From contig NZ_FXUL01000026.1 in NCBI RefSeq assembly GCF_900182955.1, positions 1 to 64,000 on the forward strand: a stretch of 64,000 bases of DNA, read 5' to 3'. The notes below the pieces were generated by a model that did not search any database, had not been told where the DNA came from, and saw only the letters and a program-made list of their open reading frames with translations. Below are positions 1-7,442 of this stretch, in pieces (positions within the stretch are counted from its first letter, which is position 1; each line of letters opens with the position of its first letter). Source of the DNA: Noviherbaspirillum suwonense. Its GTDB lineage: Bacteria; Pseudomonadota; Gammaproteobacteria; Burkholderiales; Burkholderiaceae_D. The position numbers and the translations under genes are program-made.

Positions 1-141
1 GCGCGGCCGCTGAAGCGGGCGATCCAGCAGGAAATCGAGAACCCGCTGTCCAAGGCCATCCTGCAGGGCAAGTTCGGGCCGAAGGACGTGATTGCGGTCG
101 ATGTCCGCAATGGTGAACTGGTGTTCGAGAAGGGGCATTGA
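1..141 (+). CDS. clpB: ClpB disaggregase, C-terminal end (partial)
   Basis: The frame is open from base 1 and stops at 139-141, giving the last 46 residues of a protein that begins outside the window. The residues IENPLSKAILQGKFGPKDVI match the extreme C-terminus of the AAA+ disaggregase ClpB (D2 small domain), where IENPL followed by a GxxxPGDVI-like turn is typical. ClpB works with DnaK to rescue aggregated proteins in the cytoplasm. Only the C-terminal tail is visible, so nothing can be said of the Walker motifs. The call rests on family recall of this tail. Confidence 0.85.
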   Translation, partial: ARPLKRAIQQEIENPLSKAILQGKFGPKDVIAVDVRNGELVFEKGH

Positions 142-929
142 CGTCGACTGATATCGGCAGTCACGTAGCTTGACGAGGCCGGAAGCGCGGCCAGCCATGC
201 GGTCGGCTTGGCCGGTGCCAGGCCTTGTCATCGGCGTCCTTGCGGCAACCATGAGCGTGTCTGGTCCGCCATCGGCTTATGCTGATCGCCCGCTCACGCG
301 CGGACAGGACCTACGACGTGGGCAGCCTGACGCTCAACAGCCTTTTCTAGACAAAGCACATGCGTGGCCAACGCATGCCTCCCAGGATTGCTCTTACTCT
401 GTTGCTTATCGCTCTCATGACAGTCAACGCAAGGCTTTAAAAATTATGATCCAACAAGCTTGAACGATATAACCGCGATTGCAGCAGTCTGGCCGATTGA
501 TGCGCGCCGCTGCATGCTTCCATGCCAACTCCACCGCCGGCCTCGATCTGTCGCATAGCGTTTCGGTTCAGTCGCTCCGGAGCAGCCTTTGTCGCCGCAT
601 CAGGTTCCCTGGCCTGTCGACGCCGGAACCTGCAGGCCTGGCTTCGCCAAGCGGATTCACTGCAGATATGCTTCACGATAAATTCCTTTTCTTGACGCAA
701 GAGTGTGGAAGCACTAGTGTGGGATTGCCGCGCCCTCGGAAAGATGCCGGGTTCATCCCATTACGTTGCTTCGAGCTACGACTGTCCATTCGGGAATCTG
801 ACGCTTTCCCTTGACGAGGATCGAAGAGAGCGGAAGAGAACAGCCTCGCCATAATTCGCAACGTTATAATCGCACTGCAAGATACCCAGTATCTTCCTAA
901 CCCTGATTCCTTTTTCCCCGGAACCAACC
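142..929. other. Gene-poor region with no convincing gene
   Basis: About 790 bases lie between clpB and the transposase-receiver fusion. A TTG-started frame at 170-463 has a signal-like N-terminus but no family match. A short frame starting near 360 encodes a hydrophobic leader and stops after about 26 codons. Both look like debris of decayed genes rather than working genes. A perfect TATAAT sits at 865-870, 60 bases before the next start, without a good -35 box at 16-18 bases. Confidence 0.4.
865..870 (+). promoter_or_regulatory. Possible -10 box of the IstA-REC-PAS-GAF gene
   Basis: A perfect TATAAT hexamer lies 59 bases upstream of the GTG at 930. No hexamer resembling TTGACA sits at the normal spacing (a TTGACG at 811-816 is far too distant), so this is a weak call based only on the -10 element and its position. 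Confidence 0.25.
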
Positions 930-3251
930 GTGCGCGGACCCGCGATATCCATTGACAAGATTAAGGATATCCTGCGCCTGAAAACGGACGTACGAAATTC
1001 GCACGAGCATATCGCGCAGTCCCTGGGTCTTTCGAAAGGGGCGGTCGGAAAATACGTCGGATTGGCGAGGAGCGCGGGACTTGATTGGGCCGTGGCGCGA
1101 CGCATGAGTGAAGCCGAACTCAAGCAGCGCTTGCATGTTCGCCGCCAACAGCCGTTTCCCTATGTGCAGCCCGACTACGGGCATATCCATCTTTGTCTAT
1201 GCCGCAGCGGCGCCACCCTCTTGAGCGAATGGCGGCGGTACAAGGACGATCATGCCGAACAAAAAATTTATCGTTACACCCAGTTCTGCGAGCATTATCA
1301 TTCCTTCGTCCTGCGGCTCGGCTGCTCGTTGCGGCAAGTATTCAGGAGCGGCGAAAAGATGTTCGGCCATTTCGCCGAATTGGCCATTCCATTGTGCGAT
1401 GGCGGGTACGCGCATATTTTCCTGGTGACGATGGGTGCGTCCAGGTTATCTTTCGCCTGCGCTGCCTCCAAAGACACGGCCCAGGAATGGGTCAGCTGCG
1501 CAATCCGGGCCTTGCATTTCTATGGCGGCGTGCCAAGGCTCATCATACCCGACGGCTCGATTGGGACGATGGCCAACGATGCAGCGCGCGATCATGAGAT
1601 GGTGCTCAGCTTCGCCCGCCACTACGGCACCTCGGTCTTACCGCCTATCCCCAGGGAAGCGAGGCAGACGACGCGGCCTTTTCTGCCGGTCAAACTCGTC
1701 GAACGCTGGATCATGCGAAAGCTGTATCACCGGCAGTTTGCTACGCTTGCGCAAGTCGAAGCGACGCTCCAGCTTTGCCTTGCGCGGTTGAACTATCATC
1801 CGTTTCGCCAGTTGCCTGGCAGTCGCGCCAGCGCGTTTGCCGAGTGGGACCAGCCCGCCCTGGCCCCATTGCCGGCGCAAGCTTATGAGTTTCCGGAGCC
1901 AGGACCCGGGCCGCTGTCGGCGGAAGCATTGCATTCCGCGGTTCAAGACAAGCCGAAGATCAAGGTGCTTGTGGCAGATTCCAGTGCTGGCATGCGCTCC
2001 TACCTGGAACAGCTGTTCGGCAATGAATACCAGGTTATTTCAGCACCCAACGGCCCGCTGGCATTGCAGGCAGCGCTGGAACATCGGCCAGGGCTCGTGC
2101 TTAGCGGGCTGATCAGGCCAGAACTGGATGGTTTCGATCTGCTTGAGGCTCTGCGCGCCCAACCCTTTACCTCAACGATCGCGTTCATCCTGCTATTCTC
2201 TCGGTCGAACGACGATGCCGTTCAGGAAGAGATGCGCGCCGGTGCCGACGACTGGCTCACCAAGCCTTTCAGCGGACGCGAGCTGTTGAGCAAGGCACGA
2301 GGGATGCTCGCCCTGACGAGATCCCGCCGCGAAACGCAACGCAGCAATGCGCAATTGCATGCGGTTCCCCTGACTATTCTCGACGGCTTGAGTGAAGGTC
2401 TCATGGGGGTCGACGCCGAATGGCGGATCACCTACGTCAACTCCTCGGCCGAAAAGCTTGTTCGCCTGCCACGAGCCTGCCTGATCAACAGAAACTATTG
2501 GGAAGCCTTTCCTGCGCTGCGGAGAACGCTGGTGGAACTGGAATACCGCCGTGCCATGTCAGGCCGCATGACAGTGCGCTTTGAGTATTACGACGAGCAT
2601 GACCAGGCATGGACCGAGATGCATGCATCTCCGATGGAAGATGGCGGGATTCTGCTGTGTGCCAACGACATAACCGACCGCAAGCGGGCGCAGGAAGTCT
2701 TGCAGGGCGCCGAAGCGCGGCTGAATGGCGAATTACAGGCGATGAACCGGTTGCAGCTTCTCGGAACCCGCCTGCTGGACATTTCGGACCTTGAATCCGC
2801 GCTTCAGGAAGTGCTGGGCGCAGCGACTTCAATGCTCGGTGCGGAAATGGGAACAATCCAGCTTTACAGACCGCAGACCCAAACGCTGGAAATCGTCGCC
2901 CAACAAGGGTTTTGCGAGGAATTTCTAACGCACTTCCATTCCAGGAAATGCGACGACACCACCGCCAGCGGCAGGGCTGCTAAACATGGCAAGCGCGTCA
3001 TACTTCAGAATGCATACCTTGATCCCGCTTTTGTGCCACACAGGCCTGTACTTGCCTTAGCGGGCGTCCGCGCCTGGCAATCTACGCCCCTGTTCGGCCG
3101 TGACGGCCGCTTGCTGGGAGTGCTTTCCACCCATTTCCGCGAGCCGCACTATCCGCTGGACCGTGAATTGCGCATGCTTGACCTGTATGCGCGCCAGGCG
3201 GTCAGCCTGATCGAGCGCCTGCTCATAGAGGCGGCGCAGCGCGAACTGTAA
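930..3251 (+). CDS. IstA-like transposase domain fused to REC, PAS and GAF domains
   Basis: 773 residues from a GTG start with no clear ribosome-binding site. Residues 5-50 form a helix-turn-helix (IAQSLGLSKGAVGKYV). Residues 75-325 follow the IS21 transposase IstA through its RNase H-like core (SGEKMFGHFAE, ALHFYGGVPRLIIPDG, HYGTSVLPP, LVERWI) up to LPGSRASAF and LAPLPAQAYEF. By alignment from memory the DDE triad is His147, Asp208, Phe251, so catalysis is probably lost, and the usual IstA C-terminal part is missing. Residues 343-460 are a CheY-like receiver with Gly393 at the phosphoacceptor position, 475-593 a PAS domain and 605-765 a GAF domain. The protein ends just after GAF without an output domain, and a frameshifted PAS remnant follows. 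The likely role is a DNA-binding sensor made from a domesticated transposase. A decaying gene is the alternative. Confidence 0.8.
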   Translation: MRGPAISIDKIKDILRLKTDVRNSHEHIAQSLGLSKGAVGKYVGLARSAGLDWAVARRMSEAELKQRLHVRRQQPFPYVQPDYGHIHLCLCRSGATLLSEWRRYKDDHAEQKIYRYTQFCEHYHSFVLRLGCSLRQVFRSGEKMFGHFAELAIPLCDGGYAHIFLVTMGASRLSFACAASKDTAQEWVSCAIRALHFYGGVPRLIIPDGSIGTMANDAARDHEMVLSFARHYGTSVLPPIPREARQTTRPFLPVKLVERWIMRKLYHRQFATLAQVEATLQLCLARLNYHPFRQLPGSRASAFAEWDQPALAPLPAQAYEFPEPGPGPLSAEALHSAVQDKPKIKVLVADSSAGMRSYLEQLFGNEYQVISAPNGPLALQAALEHRPGLVLSGLIRPELDGFDLLEALRAQPFTSTIAFILLFSRSNDDAVQEEMRAGADDWLTKPFSGRELLSKARGMLALTRSRRETQRSNAQLHAVPLTILDGLSEGLMGVDAEWRITYVNSSAEKLVRLPRACLINRNYWEAFPALRRTLVELEYRRAMSGRMTVRFEYYDEHDQAWTEMHASPMEDGGILLCANDITDRKRAQEVLQGAEARLNGELQAMNRLQLLGTRLLDISDLESALQEVLGAATSMLGAEMGTIQLYRPQTQTLEIVAQQGFCEEFLTHFHSRKCDDTTASGRAAKHGKRVILQNAYLDPAFVPHRPVLALAGVRAWQSTPLFGRDGRLLGVLSTHFREPHYPLDRELRMLDLYARQAVSLIERLLIEAAQREL

Positions 3252-3262
3252 TTCTGTTCGCG

Positions 3263-3382
3263 ATGGTCGTGAGTCGCACTATCGAGGGAGTGATGGCCCT
3301 GGATGCAGACTCCCGTTTCGTCTGTTTCAAACCGGCCGCAAGAAACGTGCTTGCCGAGGAAGGATCAACACGAACAGGTTGA
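3263..3382 (+). pseudogene. Frameshifted PAS-domain remnant
   Basis: In the frame shifted from the upstream gene, codons from 3263 read TIEGVMALDADSRFVCFKPA and stop at 3380-3382. This is the typical start of a PAS domain (GVMALDxxxRxxxxNPAA). Read back across the upstream stop, the frame continues as RTVILFAMVV from about 3242, so a one-base indel near 3240-3260 would join GAF to this PAS. It suggests the upstream protein was once longer, possibly with a kinase or cyclase end that is now lost. Confidence 0.55.
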
Positions 3383-3912
3383 ACGGCAAACCGTAGCTTG
3401 CCGAAGCGTTTTGGGAGACGAGCGACGATATTCCGGAACGTGGCTTTCGGCGCGCGGCGCGAGCGAATACCAGGCCATCGCATCAAACTATTTCTTCACG
3501 CCGCGACGCCAAGGTCAAATTATCAATAAGGATTCTCCCTAGACAAAGTTGCGCGTTTAGGGAAAGCTCCGATTGCTTCCCACTTGGAAGCTGATACCAT
3601 GGCGCGACGTAGTTCGCAGGATAGGTAGTTCGCAGGATATTTACAGGCACATACCTCCTTCATTCCCGGGCCGTATGCATCCACGTTATCGTTTTCTCGA
3701 AGCGGCGGCAGTGCAAGGAGGTTAACGGCAAGCATCAGGGCCTTCGATGTACGAATGGGCGATCCGTTAACTGTTTTCCTTTTATTTAAATCATGCCGGA
3801 TCGGCACCTGAGCTCTTTTCTGAGACGCGTCTTCGGTGAAAAAATAAGGAGTGTTGCACTGCTACCTATGCGAGGACTTTGATTTTTTCTCCATGGATCG
3901 GAAACCGCGACT
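3383..3912. other. Non-coding or decayed region with a short tandem repeat
   Basis: Short open frames between 3383 and 3540 may be further debris of the PAS remnant, but I cannot align them. At 3609-3639 the 15-mer GTAGTTCGCAGGATA occurs twice with a 16-base period. No gene is supported here. The next gene starts with GTG at 3913, preceded by GGAAA at roughly ribosome-binding distance. Confidence 0.4.
3609..3639. repeat. Two-copy 16-base tandem repeat
   Basis: GTAGTTCGCAGGATA is present at 3609-3623 and again at 3625-3639, a head-to-tail duplication in a gene-free stretch. It is too short for a CRISPR array and no function is evident. Confidence 0.7.
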
Positions 3913-6003
3913 GTGTCAGTCTTGAACCAAAAGCTTGAGTTGAATACGCGCGTTGGTGACGTATTTGAAGTCTGGTCCAGAATATGCGGCTGGGTGGTGA
4001 TCGCGGCCGGATCCGCCTCCCTGTTGGCCTGCGGCGCCAGGCTGCTTACATTATGCTGCCCCGTTTCCCGCCAACCGGCTTTCGTTTTTTATACGGCAGC
4101 CGTCAACATCCTGAGCGGCACCGCGCTGCTTCTGCTGGCCACGCCTTCCACATTCGTGGCTCGCCGCACCATCGGAAGGTTTTGCGCAGCTGTCGTTGCG
4201 ATCGCCAGCGCGTTCCTGCTTTGCACCGATTTTTTAGCGGCAGCGGGCTTAAGCAAATATGTTGTCGCTGTGATGAACGAGATAGTTACTTCGCCGTTTC
4301 AAATCGGCGTACCCGATTCCGTCAGCTTTTTCCTCCTGGGCAGCGCGATGCTCCTCATCGACATCGAATGGAAAGGTATCGCACTTGGCCAGGCGCTTTC
4401 CTTGCCGGTAGCTGCCCTTTCCTTATTCACGCTCCTTCAGTATGTCTATGATCCGAGTACGGGACAATCGCCAGAGATATATGCCACCGCGATTCAATCC
4501 GGATGGGTTCTATTTCTGGTATCGACTGGCGTGCTGTTTCTGCGACCCGAATCGGAGCCAGTGCTGAGCGTTGCCAGCCAAAGCCCGGGCGGGACCATGT
4601 TGCGCAGGGCATTGCCCACGGGCGCGGTCCTCCTGGTCATCGGAGGATGGATCAGGATCAACGGCGAAAGAGCGGGCTTGTTCGACACGGAAACTGGAAC
4701 CGCTCTCTTCGCCATCCTGATCGCAGCAATAACGATGCCTCTCTTATGGCTGCGCGCTCGCCTGATCAATCGCGTGGAAGTGGAACGCTTGTATGCGGTG
4801 AACAAAATCCGGGGAATGAATGCCGAACTGGAGAGGCGCGTCGACGAACGCACCTCGCAGCTCGCCTCGGCCAATCAGGCGCTCAGAGAAGAAATCGCGG
4901 GGCGCAAGCTTGCGATTGACGCACTTCAAGCCAGCGAGCAAGGCTACCAGTTCTTATTCGAATCCAACCCGCTGCCATTGTTCGTCTTCGACTCTGCAAC
5001 CTACGGTTATACCGCAGTCAATCAGGCCGCGCTGGAGATGTACGGCTATACGCGCGAAGAGTTTTTCCAGGCGACTGCGCACGATCTGCTGCTGCCTCAG
5101 GAAGTCGCACGCCTGCCCGCCTATCTAAAAGAAACAACGGAGGGACAAAACAATGCCGGCATCTGGCGCTCGATGAAAAAGAACGGCACCGTGATCGAAA
5201 CCGAAGTCTATCATCACATCGTGCTGCATGAAGGCAGGCCGAGCAGCTTGCTGCTCGTCCTGGACGTCACCGAGCGACGCAGAACGGAGATGGCCCTCCA
5301 GGAACACGCGACGCGGTTGCGCCTCCTATCCCAGCAGTTGCTCAACGTTCAGGAAGCGGAGAGAACCAGAATCGCACGGGAGCTTCACGATCAGATCGGA
5401 CAAACTCTGACGGCTGTCAGATTCCAGCTGCAGAGCCTGCGCAAATCTGTCGACCAGGCGGTGCTGCAACGGCGCCTTGAAGACTGCATTCAGCTCTCGG
5501 GACAGGCTCTGGAACAGGTCAGGACGCTCTCGCTCGATTTGCGTCCGCCGGTTCTGGATGAACTGGGACTGACCGCGGCCCTGGATGCGCATGTCAGATC
5601 CTTTGCATACCGCACCGGCGTACATGCCGAATTTGCGGCCAGCGATGTAGCCAGACGTTTTGAAAAGGAAACCGAAATCGCCTGCTTTCGGGTGACACAG
5701 GAAGCGCTGACAAATGTCATGCGCCATGCGAAAGCACGCAACGTTCTGGTCCGGCTGCATCAATCCGACCGCGTGCTCAGCCTGGAAATAAAAGACGACG
5801 GCATCGGTTTCGATCCCGAAGCGACGCGGCGCCAAGCCTTGGCAGGCAAGAGCATGGGTCTGCTGAGCATGGCCGAGCGCGTGACGTTGGTGGGCGGACA
5901 ATTCAATATTTGCGCCTGCCCTGACATGGGCACGACTCTGCGTGCAGATTTTCCTCTCGGCGAACGAGATGTCAATGCGGACGCCATAAAAGGCAAGAAG
6001 TGA
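3913..6003 (+). CDS. Membrane PAS sensor histidine kinase, NarX/UhpB type
   Basis: 696 residues from a GTG start. Residues 20-280 contain about eight hydrophobic segments forming an integral membrane sensor region of no named family, followed by a coiled coil, a PAS domain near 340-455 ending in DVTERRR, and a HisKA_3 dimerisation domain with the phosphoacceptor in ERTRIARELHDQIGQTL. The HATPase domain shows the N box (ALTNVMRHAKA), DDGIGFD and GKSMGLLSMAERV. These are hallmarks of kinases that pair with LuxR-type regulators. Its stop overlaps the GTG of the regulator at 6000, so the two are translationally coupled and form a two-component pair. The signal is unknown. The closest relative in the window is the kinase at 18896-21022. 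Confidence 0.9.
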   Translation: MSVLNQKLELNTRVGDVFEVWSRICGWVVIAAGSASLLACGARLLTLCCPVSRQPAFVFYTAAVNILSGTALLLLATPSTFVARRTIGRFCAAVVAIASAFLLCTDFLAAAGLSKYVVAVMNEIVTSPFQIGVPDSVSFFLLGSAMLLIDIEWKGIALGQALSLPVAALSLFTLLQYVYDPSTGQSPEIYATAIQSGWVLFLVSTGVLFLRPESEPVLSVASQSPGGTMLRRALPTGAVLLVIGGWIRINGERAGLFDTETGTALFAILIAAITMPLLWLRARLINRVEVERLYAVNKIRGMNAELERRVDERTSQLASANQALREEIAGRKLAIDALQASEQGYQFLFESNPLPLFVFDSATYGYTAVNQAALEMYGYTREEFFQATAHDLLLPQEVARLPAYLKETTEGQNNAGIWRSMKKNGTVIETEVYHHIVLHEGRPSSLLLVLDVTERRRTEMALQEHATRLRLLSQQLLNVQEAERTRIARELHDQIGQTLTAVRFQLQSLRKSVDQAVLQRRLEDCIQLSGQALEQVRTLSLDLRPPVLDELGLTAALDAHVRSFAYRTGVHAEFAASDVARRFEKETEIACFRVTQEALTNVMRHAKARNVLVRLHQSDRVLSLEIKDDGIGFDPEATRRQALAGKSMGLLSMAERVTLVGGQFNICACPDMGTTLRADFPLGERDVNADAIKGKK

Positions 6004-6671
6004 TTCGCGTATTGCTGGTCGACGATCATGTGCTGGTTCGTGCCGGCATCAACTCACTGTTGCAGACGATCGATGGCGTCGAAGTGGTGGCGCAGGCGAG
6101 CAACGGCGCCGAGGCGCTCCAACTGGTTGCGGAGCACCGCCCTGACGTGATTCTCATGGACATCGCCATGGACATCATGAACGGACTGGAAGCCACGGCG
6201 GAAATACAGCGCGGCTTCCCGCAGACAAAGATCGTTATCCTGTCCATGTATCTGAACGAAGCGTATGTGGAACAGGCGTTACGTGCTGGCGCCTCGGGGT
6301 ATCTGTTGAAGGATTCCGAAACCGAGGAAATAGAACTTGCACTTGCGACCGTGGCGAGCGGAGAACTCTATCTCGGCCCGCGCGTACGCAAGCAATTGGT
6401 GGAGAGCTACCTGAGGCGTTCGCCCGATGTGCCCAATGGCCTCTCCAAGATGCCGGCGAAAGCTTCGATCGAACTGACGGCCCGCCAGCGTGAAGTGCTG
6501 AAGCACATTGCGGAAGGCTGGTCCACCAAGGAGATTGCGCAGCGGCTCGGCATCAGCCCCAAAACCGTCGAAGCGCATCGGACGCAATTGATGGAACGGC
6601 TCGGCATACGCGATATCCCGGGCCTTGTGCGCTATGCAATACGCGTGGGTCTGGTCACTCTCGAAAAATAA
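6000..6671 (+). CDS. NarL/FixJ-family response regulator
   Basis: 223 residues. The receiver domain (1-120) has the acidic pair DD at 8-9, phosphoacceptor Asp54 in VILMDIAMD, and Lys in YLLKDS. The usual proline after the aspartate loop (MDxxMP) is replaced by Asp. The LuxR helix-turn-helix at 160-220 reads LTARQREVLKHIAEGWSTKE then ISPKTVEAHR. It is the cognate regulator of the preceding kinase, whose TGA overlaps its GTG start. It should bind DNA as a phosphorylated dimer; the target genes are unknown. Confidence 0.92.
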   Translation: MIRVLLVDDHVLVRAGINSLLQTIDGVEVVAQASNGAEALQLVAEHRPDVILMDIAMDIMNGLEATAEIQRGFPQTKIVILSMYLNEAYVEQALRAGASGYLLKDSETEEIELALATVASGELYLGPRVRKQLVESYLRRSPDVPNGLSKMPAKASIELTARQREVLKHIAEGWSTKEIAQRLGISPKTVEAHRTQLMERLGIRDIPGLVRYAIRVGLVTLEK

Positions 6672-7085
6672 AAATTCCAATCGCTCCTTTTCCCTAGCGT
6701 TAACGCCCGGCAGTTGATCGGGGCCTTCCTGATAATGCTAGGGAAAAGCCTGATTGCGCCCGGCGGTGAAACAGGTAGCATCACTGCGTCCAAATCATCC
6801 CCGCAATCAGCAGGCAGCGTATTGAAATCAATCAAATCCGCTTCAAAAAGTGCAAGCAATGACGTCCATCCTGCATGCCGTAGTCACATAATCCATTAGT
6901 AAATGAGTCGTGCAATGATTATCAGCACCCCGCAACTACGTCGCTCTACTGGCATCCCCTATTGCGAAGGAATCCCGGGCGGCGGCTTGGTGCCGAACTG
7001 CGGGTATCCCCTGGCAGACGCTCCGGACGGCGAGACTCGGCTGGACTGCAGGATCGCGGCGGATTTGGGCTTGGGCATACGCAGC
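6672..7085. other. Gene-poor region
   Basis: Open frames exist on both strands (for example 6903-7436 on the plus strand) but none has a recognisable family or ribosome-binding site. The plus frame is best explained as the shadow of the decayed reverse-strand frame at 7086-7436. Confidence 0.35.
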
Positions 7086-7436
7086 TTACAAATCGACAAG
7101 CTGCGCGGGCCGAGTTTTAAGTCGGGCCGCCATCGCATGCGCATCAAGGCGAACGGCATCAGCGTTTTCACGCATCGCATCGAACATATCACCAGCAAGA
7201 GCCTGAAGGCGACGGACCTTGGCGTGACCCCTCTTGCTGACACCAGCATGCTGCTGCGTCATGCTGAAATAGCGGGCCGGGCTACCAGGATCGTCGGCTG
7301 CCTGAAAAAAGTCATCGGCAACTTCGAATCAGCACTCCGCGCATTGAAGGTCGGCCCATCCGGCATAAACATCAGTGAACAACTCCGTCGCCTGCAACAA
7401 ACGTTGACTCGCATGCCGGTCTTTGCCTGTGATTGA
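7086..7436 (-). pseudogene. Decayed reverse-strand frame, phasin-like (tentative)
   Basis: Reading the minus strand from about 7436 gives RLLQATELFTDVYAGWADLQ, one in-frame TGA at 7329-7331, then FEVADDFFQAADDPGSPARY and RRLQALAGDMFDAMRENADA before a TAA at 7086-7088. The composition is Ala/Gln/Asp-rich and amphipathic-helical, as in phasins that coat polyhydroxyalkanoate granules. A GGGGGAGGG sequence lies upstream of an ATG near 7416 in another frame, which might be the original ribosome-binding site. The single stop and the apparent lost start suggest a broken gene. The family assignment is tentative. Confidence 0.35.
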
Positions 7437-7442
7437 TCTCCC

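Noticed and set aside
930-1900. Active IS21 insertion element
   Set aside because: No istB gene or terminal repeats were seen, two of three catalytic residues appear substituted and the frame continues into signalling domains.
3609-3639. Possible CRISPR-like repeat
   Set aside because: Only two 15-base copies in direct contact with no spacers and no cas genes.
6903-7436. 177-codon plus-strand frame before the operon
   Set aside because: No family features, and the opposite strand carries a better, though broken, protein sequence.
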